In this document: positions 1 to 6,034 of the stretch, piece by piece | Layout: each line of letters opens with the position of its first letter | Numbering within the stretch: the first letter of the stretch is position 1 | Source: Streptomyces sp. | GTDB lineage: Bacteria; Actinomycetota; Actinomycetes; Streptomycetales; Streptomycetaceae | Assembly (NCBI GenBank): GCA_003519485.1 | Contig: DOWQ01000508.1 | Location: forward strand, 1-9,449 | Length of the DNA stretch: 9,449 nucleotides | Reading direction: 5' to 3' | Notes under the pieces: generated by a model | What the model saw: only the letters and a program-made list of their open reading frames with translations | What the model was told of the DNA's origin: nothing | The model's database searches: none | Made by a program: the position numbers and the translations under genes

Positions 1-23
1 GGGGCAGGCCCGAGCCGGCGTAG

Positions 24-64
24 CCCGGCCGGCCCGCCGCCGCGCCGGAGCCGGCCCGGCCGGG
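24..64. terminator. GC-rich inverted repeat downstream of the glycoside hydrolase gene, possible terminator
   Basis: CCCGGCCGG at 24-32 is the exact reverse complement of CCGGCCGGG at 56-64, and a few more pairs continue inward (34-36 with 52-54). The hairpin begins about 70 nt past the stop of the minus-strand glycoside hydrolase gene. No U-tract follows, as is common for actinomycete hairpin terminators. The region is almost pure G and C, so part of the symmetry may be compositional. It could also lie inside an unrecognised gene continuing off the left edge. Confidence 0.35.
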
Positions 65-82
65 TTCCGGCGCGGCGGCCGT

Positions 83-123
83 ACATGCCTGGCACGCCGC
101 ACATGCCGTAATGCACGCCGCAC
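83..123. repeat. Imperfect tandem repeat, about 20 bp, two copies
   Basis: ACATGCC followed by GCACGCCGCAC occurs twice: at 83-102 with a two-base insert, and at 101-123 with a five-base insert, the copies sharing two bases. It lies just downstream of the glycoside hydrolase stop. On the minus strand a frame runs open from a GTG at 116 through an ATG at 104 to the left edge, and there the repeat would encode two similar Gly/Cys/Tyr-rich heptads. Neither start has a Shine-Dalgarno sequence, so I do not call a gene. Confidence 0.35.
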
Positions 124-134
124 CGGCGGAGACG

Positions 135-1391
135 TCAGCGCGGTGGCCGCACCGGGCTGGTGTAGTGGTCGGCGACCACCCGGGCCATGGCGCCGTTCCG
201 GTCCGTCCGTACCTCCTTGGCGGAGAAGAAGACATGGCCCCGCACCTGCGGGAAGTCCTCGGCGAAGGTGAGGTGCCGGGACAGCTCGGCCGGGTCCTGC
301 CAGGCGGCGGGCTGGGCCGGGTCGCCCGCCTTGTAGAGCGCCTCGCCGATGTAGAGGTCGACCGGGGTGCCGCGGACGGTCTCCGCCCACCAGGGCACGA
401 GCGCGGCGTAGTCGGCGGGGCTGAAGCCGATGTTCCAGTAGACCTGCGGGACGATGTAGTCGATCCAGCCCTTCCGCACCCACTTGCGGGTGTCCGCGTA
501 GAGGTCGTCGTACGTCTGCACCCCGGCGCGGGTGTCGGAGCCGGTCGGGTCCGTGGCGCGGTTGCGCCAGACGCCGAACGGGCTGATCCCGAAGCGCACC
601 AGCGGCTTGGCCCGCTTGATCCGGACGGCCATCTCGCGCACCAGCCGGTCGGTGTTGTCCCGCCGCCAGGCAGCCCGGTCGGGGAAGCCTCCGCCGTACG
701 CCGCGAACGCCGCGTCGTCGTCGAAGACCTGCCCGGTTACGGGGTACGGGTAGAAGTAGTCGTCCCAGTGCACGGCGTCGATGTCGTAGCGGCGCACCGC
801 GTCGAGCATCGCGTCCTGGACGAAGCGGCGCACCTCGGGGAGGCCGGGGTTGTAGTAGAGCTTGCCGCCGTACGGCACCACCCAGTCGGGATGGACCCGG
901 GCCGGGTGGTCCGCGACGAGCCGGGACGGGTCGGTGTGGTTGGCGATCCGGTACGGATTGAACCAGGCGTGCAGCTCCAGGCCGCGGCGGTGCGCCTCGC
1001 GGACGGCGAAGCCCAGCGGGTCCCAGCCGGGGTCACGGCCCTGCTGCCCGGTCAGATACTGCGACCACGGCTCGTACGGGGACGGCCACATCGCGTCGGC
1101 GGTCGGGCGGACCTGGAACACGACCGCGTTGAGCCGCCGCTGCACCGCCGTGTCGAGGAAGCCCGTCAGCTGGGCCTGCTGCTCGGCGGCCGGCAGGCCC
1201 GCCCTGGAGGGCCAGTCGCGGTTCGCGACCGTCGCGAGCCACATGCCCCGCAGCTCCGGCCGCCCGACCCGGCCGGTGGACCCGGCGTCGCCGCCGGTGG
1301 TGGAAGTGGTGGCCGCGGCGTCGCCCGAGGCCAGCAGCGACAAGCCCGCCGCGGCCGCCGCTGTGAAGTGTCTTCGGCTGATCCGTCCCAT
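135..1391 (-). CDS. Tat-exported family-10-like glycoside hydrolase (GHL10 / DUF187 type)
   Basis: A predicted 418-residue secreted carbohydrate-active enzyme. The N-terminus has the twin-arginine motif S-R-R-H-F at residues 5-9, an Ala/Leu-rich stretch (about 11-22) and a likely signal peptidase site near AAA at 25-27. No lipobox cysteine is present, so it is probably released rather than lipid-anchored. The mature part starts with PELRGMW (45-51), typical of the GHL10 TIM-barrel family that includes E. coli YngK. Other family-like motifs are HAWFNPYR (141-148), VHWDDYFYPYP (207-217, with acidic residues D210 and D211), FGISPFGVWR (267-276) and YIVPQVYWN (312-320). Length is close to a single complete domain. 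The ATG at 1391 is chosen because it places the Tat motif at the N-terminus and has GAGAGG 9 nt upstream; the open frame extends further upstream without meaning. Family members are thought to act on glycans, but the substrate here is unknown. Transcribed divergently from the neighbouring dehydrogenase. Confidence 0.9.
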   Translation of the reverse strand: MGRISRRHFTAAAAAGLSLLASGDAAATTSTTGGDAGSTGRVGRPELRGMWLATVANRDWPSRAGLPAAEQQAQLTGFLDTAVQRRLNAVVFQVRPTADAMWPSPYEPWSQYLTGQQGRDPGWDPLGFAVREAHRRGLELHAWFNPYRIANHTDPSRLVADHPARVHPDWVVPYGGKLYYNPGLPEVRRFVQDAMLDAVRRYDIDAVHWDDYFYPYPVTGQVFDDDAAFAAYGGGFPDRAAWRRDNTDRLVREMAVRIKRAKPLVRFGISPFGVWRNRATDPTGSDTRAGVQTYDDLYADTRKWVRKGWIDYIVPQVYWNIGFSPADYAALVPWWAETVRGTPVDLYIGEALYKAGDPAQPAAWQDPAELSRHLTFAEDFPQVRGHVFFSAKEVRTDRNGAMARVVADHYTSPVRPPR

Positions 1392-1421
1392 GATCCCGCC
1401 CCTCTCGGCGCCAGTGTCTCC

Positions 1422-1453
1422 GGCCCCGGGGAGAGCATTCCCGCCCCGGGGCC
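1422..1453. promoter_or_regulatory. Perfect inverted repeat in the divergent upstream region
   Basis: GGCCCCGGGG at 1422-1431 is mirrored exactly by CCCCGGGGCC at 1444-1453, with a 12-bp spacer. Each arm contains the self-complementary octamer CCCCGGGG, and the two octamers are 20 bp apart centre to centre, about two helical turns. This spacing suits a dimeric regulator on one DNA face. A second small inverted repeat, CTTCGG/CCGAAG with a 4-nt loop, follows at 1453-1468, and a weak -10-like TAACGT lies at 1476-1481 for the plus-strand gene. No convincing -35 was found. The role is inferred from position and symmetry only. Confidence 0.4.
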
Positions 1454-1550
1454 TTCGGCACCCCGAAGCGACGGGTAACGTCTGAGGGCGAGCCGGTTGC
1501 CGGGAACATCGGCGGCCGGCCGGCCCATGAAGATCAGCGAAAGGCACGAT

Positions 1551-2414
1551 GTGACCGACATCGAACGCGTCGGAGTGGTGGGCTGCGGCCAGATGGGCGC
1601 CGGTATCGCGGAGGTCTGCGCCCGGGCGGGCATGGACGTCATGGTCGCGGAGACCACGGGCGAGGCCCTGGAACTGGGGCGCACCCGGCTGAGCAACTCC
1701 CTCGGCAAGGCCGCGGACCGCGGCAAGATCACCGCCGAGGAGCGGGACGCGACGCTCGGCCGGCTGAGCTTCACCACCGACCTCGGGGAGTTCGCCGACC
1801 GGGATCTGGTCATCGAGGCCGTGGTGGAGAACGAGCAGGTCAAGACCGAGATCTTCCAGGTGCTCGACCAGGTCGTGACCCGGCCCGACGCGATACTCGC
1901 CTCGAACACCTCCTCCATCCCGCTGGTGAAGCTGGCCGTCGCGACCTCGCGTCCCGACCAGGTCATCGGCATCCACTTCTTCAACCCGGCCCCGGTGCAG
2001 AAGCTCGTCGAGCTGATCCCGGCGCTGACGACGAGCGACGAGACGATCAAGCGCGCCGAGGAGGCCGTCAGCGGCATACTCGGCAAGCACGCGATCCGCG
2101 CCCAGGACCGCTCGGGCTTCGTCGTCAACGCCCTGCTCATCCCGTATCTGCTCTCGGCGATCCGGATGTTCGAGTCGGGCATAGCCAGCCGTGAGGACAT
2201 CGACAACGGCATGGAGATGGGCTGCGCCCACCCGATGGGCCCGCTGAAGCTCGCCGACCTGATCGGACTGGACACCGTCGCCTCGGTGGCCGACTCGATG
2301 TACCACGAGTACAAGGAGCCCCTGTACGCCGCTCCCCCGCTGCTCCAGCGCATGGTCGACGCCGGCCGGCTGGGCCGCAAGACGGGCTCCGGCTTCTACG
2401 CCTACGACGTGTAG
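1551..2414 (+). CDS. 3-hydroxybutyryl-CoA dehydrogenase (3-hydroxyacyl-CoA dehydrogenase family)
   Basis: A 287-residue cytoplasmic enzyme that interconverts acetoacetyl-CoA and 3-hydroxybutyryl-CoA using a nicotinamide cofactor. In actinomycetes it serves fatty-acid and butyrate catabolism or supplies butyryl-CoA and ethylmalonyl-CoA precursors. The N-terminal Rossmann domain has GCGQMG at residues 11-16. The family's catalytic set is present: S121 in ASNTSS, H142 in GIHFFNPAP, E154 in KLVE and N193 in VVNALL. The C-terminal helical domain ends in GRKTGSGFYAY, normal for the family, and the length is full. GTG at 1551 is preferred because GAAAGG ends 6 nt upstream and the family starts at about this point. 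An in-frame ATG at 1527 would add eight residues but has no ribosome site. It stands alone on the plus strand, divergent from the glycoside hydrolase and convergent with the SGNH gene. fadB2- or hbd-type names are used for such proteins; I leave the symbol blank. Confidence 0.95.
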   Translation: MTDIERVGVVGCGQMGAGIAEVCARAGMDVMVAETTGEALELGRTRLSNSLGKAADRGKITAEERDATLGRLSFTTDLGEFADRDLVIEAVVENEQVKTEIFQVLDQVVTRPDAILASNTSSIPLVKLAVATSRPDQVIGIHFFNPAPVQKLVELIPALTTSDETIKRAEEAVSGILGKHAIRAQDRSGFVVNALLIPYLLSAIRMFESGIASREDIDNGMEMGCAHPMGPLKLADLIGLDTVASVADSMYHEYKEPLYAAPPLLQRMVDAGRLGRKTGSGFYAYDV

Positions 2415-2425
2415 GGCGCCCGGCT

Positions 2426-2466
2426 CGGCACAGGAGCGAACAGCCCGGCACACGGGAGCGGACAGC
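2426..2466. repeat. Short imperfect direct repeat after the dehydrogenase stop
   Basis: CGGCACAGGAGCGAACAGC (2426-2444) is followed at 2446-2466 by CGGCACACGGGAGCGGACAGC, a close copy with two extra bases and one substitution. It looks like a small tandem duplication in the 3' untranslated region, immediately before the terminator hairpin. No function is evident. Confidence 0.45.
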
Positions 2467-2469
2467 GGT

Positions 2470-2504
2470 CCGCCCCGTTCGTCATGACCGTACGAACGGG
2501 GCGG
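2470..2504. terminator. Strong bidirectional hairpin terminator between convergent genes
   Basis: CCGCCCCGTTCGT (2470-2482) pairs perfectly over 13 bp with ACGAACGGGGCGG (2492-2504), leaving a 9-nt loop. It lies 55 nt after the stop of the dehydrogenase and in the gap facing the convergent SGNH hydrolase gene, whose stop is at 2660. There is no U-tract, as usual for Streptomyces. It should serve the plus-strand transcript and may also stop read-through from the minus strand. The remaining sequence to 2659 shows no gene. Confidence 0.75.
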
Positions 2505-2659
2505 TGGGCCGCGGCTCAGGGGAAGGCTCACGGCCCGATCCCGAGGTGGCTCTCCGGACCTCTGCCGTTGAATCAATCACGGATCGGCGGCGCCCGGGGA
2601 GCGTGTGCGTGCGCCCGGTGCGGGTGCGTCGTTCACACGGGGTGTGCGGTGGCCGCGTC

Positions 2660-3922
2660 TCAGGCCCCCCGCTCGGCGGCGAACGGGCCGCCGGAGCCGA
2701 AGGCCAGGGCGGCGAAGCGTTCGCCGATGCGGCGGTGTGTCGCGGCGTCCGGGTGGAGCTGGTCGGGCAGCGGCAGTTCGGCGAAGTCCGCCTCGCCGTA
2801 GAGGTCGCGGCCGTCGAGGTGGTGCAGGTTCGGGTCGTCGGCCGACCGCTGCTTCACGATGCGCGCCAGTTCGTCCCGGATGACGTTGAGGGTCAACTTC
2901 CCGCCGGCCCGCTCAGCGGGGTCGCCCGCGGCCCGGAACTGGAGCCTTCCGGCGCTGAGGTTGCTGAAGTCCGGGACGCTCGGGCCGGGGGTGTCCTCGT
3001 GGATGGGGCACAGGACGGGCGAGACGACCAGCAGCGGAGCGGTGGGGTGGCCCTCCCGGACGGTGTCGAGGAAGCCGTGCACCGCGGGGCCGAAGGCGCG
3101 CAGCCGCATCAGGTCGGCGTTGACGAGATTGATGCCGATCTTGACGCTGATCAGGTCCGCGGGGGTGTCGCGCAGGGCGCGGGCGGTGAACGGGTCGAGC
3201 AGGGCGCTGCCGCCCAGGCCCAGGTTGGTGAGTTCCACCCCGCCGAGGGAGCCGGCCAGCGCGGGCCAGGTGGTGCTGGGGCTCGCCGCGTCGGAGCCGT
3301 GGCTGATCGAACTGCCGTGGTGCAGCCACTTCCTGCGGCCCTCGTCCGGCACGGCCTCGACGGGGGCGTCGGTGCGCAGGGCGACCAGCTCGGTGATCTC
3401 GTTGTACGGCAGCCAGATCTCGACGTCCTTGACGCGGTCGGGGAGGCCGGCGAACCGGACGGTGCCGACCGGGCCGGGCCGGGTCTCCGCGGACCCGGTG
3501 GTCATGTCCATCATCAGGACATTGCCGCCGGTCACACTGGTCTGCCCGGCCAGTTTCCCGTCGACGAGCAGGTCGTACACGCCGTCGGGGCGGGGCGGTG
3601 CGCCCAGGTAGGCGTTCTTGGTGCGGAGTGCGTCCAGCTCGACGGCGGTGGCCCGGGTGCGGAACGCCAGCCGTACGCCCGAGGGCTGGGCCTCAGCCAT
3701 GGCCAGCTGTCCGTCGGCGCTCTGCGCCCGGGCCCGGGCGGGCAGCCGGTGCGGCAGCACCCCGTGCTCGGTGCGCTCCAGGTCCAGGGCGCCGCGCAGG
3801 AGGTCCGTGGTGATGGGCGTGGTGACCGGCGTGGTGAGCCAGTCCGCCGCCGGGGCCGACGTGGGTGCGCCGGGGGCATCGTCGGGTCGGTCCTTCATGG
3901 TTGCATTCTGCTGGTCGGACAC
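2660..3922 (-). CDS. SGNH/GDSL-family hydrolase with an N-terminal accessory domain
   Basis: A 420-residue protein of the SGNH esterase/acyltransferase superfamily. The catalytic part starts near residue 198. Block I reads WLHHGSSISHGS (199-210), with GSSI in place of the classic GDSL, making S205 the likely nucleophile. Block II glycine falls in NLGLGG (233-238), block III asparagine is N265 in GIN, and block V is DQLHPD (387-392) with D387 and H390. Residues about 35-185 are probably a beta-rich accessory domain, as in the SsfX3-like (Lipase_GDSL_3) group; that assignment is from memory. No signal peptide or membrane segment is visible, so a cytoplasmic site is likely. Acyl substrate unknown. 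The GTG at 3922 has GGCGGA a few bases upstream; an in-frame ATG at 3898 has no clear ribosome site. It is the last gene of the probable regulator-Nudix-hydrolase set, 51 bp after the Nudix stop. Confidence 0.87.
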   Translation of the reverse strand: MSDQQNATMKDRPDDAPGAPTSAPAADWLTTPVTTPITTDLLRGALDLERTEHGVLPHRLPARARAQSADGQLAMAEAQPSGVRLAFRTRATAVELDALRTKNAYLGAPPRPDGVYDLLVDGKLAGQTSVTGGNVLMMDMTTGSAETRPGPVGTVRFAGLPDRVKDVEIWLPYNEITELVALRTDAPVEAVPDEGRRKWLHHGSSISHGSDAASPSTTWPALAGSLGGVELTNLGLGGSALLDPFTARALRDTPADLISVKIGINLVNADLMRLRAFGPAVHGFLDTVREGHPTAPLLVVSPVLCPIHEDTPGPSVPDFSNLSAGRLQFRAAGDPAERAGGKLTLNVIRDELARIVKQRSADDPNLHHLDGRDLYGEADFAELPLPDQLHPDAATHRRIGERFAALAFGSGGPFAAERGA

Positions 3923-3942
3923 ATGTTCCGCCCAATCCTTTT

Positions 3943-3967
3943 CCGCCCCGCCCGCTCGTGGGGGCGG
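3943..3967. other. Hairpin in the Nudix to SGNH gap
   Basis: CCGCCCC at 3943-3949 pairs with GGGGCGG at 3961-3967 around an 11-nt loop. On the minus strand it lies immediately after the Nudix stop and before the SGNH ribosome site, and AAAA rather than U residues follow it. It could be an attenuator, a processing site or a partial terminator lowering expression of the last gene. It could also be a by-product of GC content. Confidence 0.3.
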
Positions 3968-3973
3968 CAGAAT

Positions 3974-4504
3974 CTAGCCGAACCGTATGTGATGCAGCAT
4001 CAGCAGCGCGGCGGCCATGTTCGCGGCCGGTACGTCACCGCGCGCGACCATGTCCGGCACCAGCTTCAGCGGCACCCACTCCCGGCGGTCGGACTCGAAG
4101 TCGTCCTCGGGGTGCCCGATGTACTCGGCCTCGTCCGACCAGTAGATGTGATGCCGGGCGTCGGTCAGCCCGTTCGACGGCTCGACGGACAGCAGGTGCC
4201 GGAGCCGGCCGGGCCGCCAGCCCGTCTCCTCCTCCATCTCGCGCGCCGCGGCGGCCGCGATGTCCTCACCGTCCTCGACGACGCCGGCGGCCAGCTCCCA
4301 GCCGTAGGTGCCGGTGATGAAGCGGTGCCGCCACAGCAGCAGCACCTCATTGGCCTCGTTGAGAGCCGTGGCGACCGCGACCGGGCGGAGCCGTATGAGG
4401 TAGTGGTCGAGATGCCGTCCGTCGGGGAGCTCGATGTCGGCCAGATTCACCCGGAACCAGCGGTTCTCGTACACGGTCTGCTCTTTGAGATTCCGCCATC
4501 GCAC
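3974..4504 (-). CDS. Nudix hydrolase (ADP-ribose pyrophosphatase-like)
   Basis: A 176-residue cytoplasmic pyrophosphohydrolase. It carries a perfect Nudix box, GX5EX7REUXEEXGU, at residues 74-96: G74, E80, R88, E89, E92, E93 and G95, with M90 and W96 as the hydrophobic positions. These glutamates coordinate the divalent metal. The upstream stretch (about 8-40, VYENRWFRVN and DHYLIRLRP) resembles the N-terminal strand region of ADP-ribose and nucleotide-sugar pyrophosphatases rather than MutT, but the substrate cannot be fixed from sequence. The start is GTG at 4504, with GGAAGG about 10 nt upstream; an ATG at 4499 is out of frame. The regulator stop lies 52 bp upstream and the SGNH start 51 bp downstream, so the three genes are probably co-transcribed. 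As I recall, a Nudix gene of this type next to an NsdA-like regulator is a common Streptomyces arrangement. Confidence 0.92.
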   Translation of the reverse strand: MRWRNLKEQTVYENRWFRVNLADIELPDGRHLDHYLIRLRPVAVATALNEANEVLLLWRHRFITGTYGWELAAGVVEDGEDIAAAAAREMEEETGWRPGRLRHLLSVEPSNGLTDARHHIYWSDEAEYIGHPEDDFESDRREWVPLKLVPDMVARGDVPAANMAAALLMLHHIRFG

Positions 4505-4556
4505 GGGTCAGCCGCCTTCCGCCGTGTAGCCGGCCAATTCGGGGGCGGACCCGCGC

Positions 4557-5897
4557 TCACAGCGGGACGCGCAGCGCACTGTCGATCAGTTCGGCCGCCT
4601 CGGTGGTCGCGGCGCACTTGCTGGCCACGAGATGCTCCCGTACCGCCCGGAGCCGGTCGCGGAGCCGCCGCGACTCCATGCCGCGCGCCTGCTCCGTCAT
4701 CTCCACCGCGGTGGCCACGGCCCGGTCGGTCTCGCCCCGGCGCAGCTCGATCTGGGTCAGCATCGCAAGCCGGTGCACCCGTCCCCGGTCGTGCGCCGGG
4801 GTGTCGACCGCCGCCTCGGCGTGCTCGCGGGCGGCGCCGAGGTCGCCGAGGCTCAGCAGCGCCTCCGCCACCTGGACGTTGACGAGGCCCGGCTGCACAT
4901 AGCCGGTCTCGGCCGGCTCCTGGCCGCGCCGGATGTACTCCGCCTCGTGCTCGGCCCGGCCGATGCAGTACAGCGCGCTCTGCCCGTCGCCGAGTCTGGC
5001 GTACGCCTTGGCCTGCATGGCGTACAGATCGGCGGAGAGGGCCGGGGTGATGTGCGGGCCGGCCGCGCGCAGCGCCGATTCGGCGAAGGCCACGGCCTGC
5101 CGGTACTCGCCCATGAACAGCGACTGGTTGACGAGCAGGGCGATGGTGTACGCACCGAGCCCGCGGTCCCCGCTGGCCTTCGCCAGCCGGAGCGCCTGGT
5201 GGAAGTAGCGCTGCGCCAGGCCGTGCGCGTCGGAGTCGTACGCGCAGATGCCCGCCACGGCCACCAGCCCGCCCGTCGCCCGGTGCAGCTGCCTGCCGGT
5301 CTCGTCGCCGTAGCTGCCGCGCAGCAGCGGCGCCGCCTCGGCGTTGAGGAAGCCCACGATGCGGGACCTCGTCGCTATGCCGCCCGCCTTGCGGTACATC
5401 TGCTCGTAGTGGGCGCGGGCGGCCCCCAGCATCTCGATGTCCGACCGGCTGACGCGGACCTGCCCGTGCCGGGAGACGTCCGAGTCCTCCGGCGGGTTCT
5501 CCCACTCCCATACGGGGATGACGGCCGGGGTGCCGGTGACCGCGGCGGCGCCGACGACATGGGGCCGCTGCTGCTCGTCCGACCGCCACAGCGCGGTGGC
5601 GCGGTCGACGAAGCCGGCGAGCGGCGTGCCCGGCATGTGCCCCGCGCCGCCGGGCGAGCCGAGGCCGATGTCGTCGAGGGTGAGGGCGCGGCCCAGCCGC
5701 TCGCCCAGCACCTCGCAGATCAGGTCCGGCACCTGGCCGCGCGGCCGCTGGCCCTTCAACCAGCGGGCGACGGCGGTGTGTTCGTACCGCAGCGTCATCC
5801 CCCGGGCGCGCCCGGCCTCGTTGACGTGCGCGGCCAGCCCGGCGTGCGAGATGCCCGCGTCGTCGAGGACGGCGTCGAGCAGGGTGTTGGGCTCCAT
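4557..5897 (-). CDS. HTH (XRE-like) plus TPR regulator, NsdA-like family
   Basis: A 446-residue cytoplasmic protein. Residues 1-80 form a divergent XRE-like helix-turn-helix region containing AGLAAHVN (19-26) and TAVARWLKGQRPRG (41-54), the layout seen in Streptomyces regulators of the NsdA/NsdB group, which repress sporulation and antibiotic production. A linker rich in Pro, Trp and Glu follows (about 81-150). From about 155 to the end the chain is helical, with repeated TPR-like motifs such as LAQRYFHQALRLAKASGD (227-244), the pair around 263-280, the block around 343-363 and the block around 375-402. These probably bind a protein or small ligand. No membrane segment is seen. The ATG at 5897 has GGGAGGG 4 nt upstream, and upstream codons in the same frame look non-coding. 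It is first in a likely three-gene operon. The function is family inference; the symbol is left blank because the genus has several paralogues. Confidence 0.87.
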   Translation of the reverse strand: MEPNTLLDAVLDDAGISHAGLAAHVNEAGRARGMTLRYEHTAVARWLKGQRPRGQVPDLICEVLGERLGRALTLDDIGLGSPGGAGHMPGTPLAGFVDRATALWRSDEQQRPHVVGAAAVTGTPAVIPVWEWENPPEDSDVSRHGQVRVSRSDIEMLGAARAHYEQMYRKAGGIATRSRIVGFLNAEAAPLLRGSYGDETGRQLHRATGGLVAVAGICAYDSDAHGLAQRYFHQALRLAKASGDRGLGAYTIALLVNQSLFMGEYRQAVAFAESALRAAGPHITPALSADLYAMQAKAYARLGDGQSALYCIGRAEHEAEYIRRGQEPAETGYVQPGLVNVQVAEALLSLGDLGAAREHAEAAVDTPAHDRGRVHRLAMLTQIELRRGETDRAVATAVEMTEQARGMESRRLRDRLRAVREHLVASKCAATTEAAELIDSALRVPL

Positions 5898-5961
5898 CGT
5901 GCCCTCCCGGTGTGCTCGGGTGGCCACAGAGTAGTGGAGCCCCCGGCGCACGGGGTGTGAA

Positions 5962-5981
5962 CCGGCCACGGGACAGGCCGG
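5962..5981. terminator. Hairpin downstream of the aldo/keto reductase, possible terminator
   Basis: CCGGCC (5962-5967) pairs with GGCCGG (5976-5981) around an 8-nt loop, about 53 nt past the aldo/keto reductase stop on the minus strand. It is a modest stem without a U-tract. The 137-bp gap also has to hold the promoter of the NsdA-like regulator, for which a weak -10-like TACTCT is visible on the minus strand near 5930-5935, without a matching -35. Both calls are tentative. Confidence 0.3.
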
Positions 5982-6034
5982 CGACGCGCCCCCCACCGGG
6001 GCCCTCACGCTCCTGCGGGCTCGGCGGAGCTGCT

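Noticed and set aside
1..116. Possible small protein gene on the minus strand at the left edge
   Set aside because: No Shine-Dalgarno sequence at the GTG (116) or ATG (104), no recognisable family, and a composition typical of GC-rich intergenic or shadow sequence.
111..1478. Long plus-strand open frame opposite the glycoside hydrolase
   Set aside because: It is antisense to a gene with clear family motifs and a Tat signal. Its Arg/Gly/Pro/Val-rich composition is the usual antisense shadow in GC-biased DNA.
1392..2576. Upstream extension of the glycoside hydrolase frame on the minus strand
   Set aside because: It runs antisense through the dehydrogenase gene and would bury the Tat signal internally. 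The ATG at 1391 with its own ribosome site is the sensible start.
2568..2579. AT-rich TTGAATCAATCA in the convergent gap as a promoter
   Set aside because: There is no properly spaced -10 and no gene for it to drive in either direction. Its AT content simply stands out against the GC-rich background.
2504..4882. Very long plus-strand frame (about 790 codons)
   Set aside because: It spans three opposite-strand genes and two intergenic gaps, with no domain motifs and shadow-type composition.
5920..5927. GTGGCCAC palindrome upstream of the NsdA-like regulator as an operator
   Set aside because: It is only 8 bp, single-copy, and expected often by chance at this composition. No second site supports it.
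4632..5960. Plus-strand frame antisense to the regulator
   Set aside because: Antisense shadow with no family features, ribosome site or promoter.
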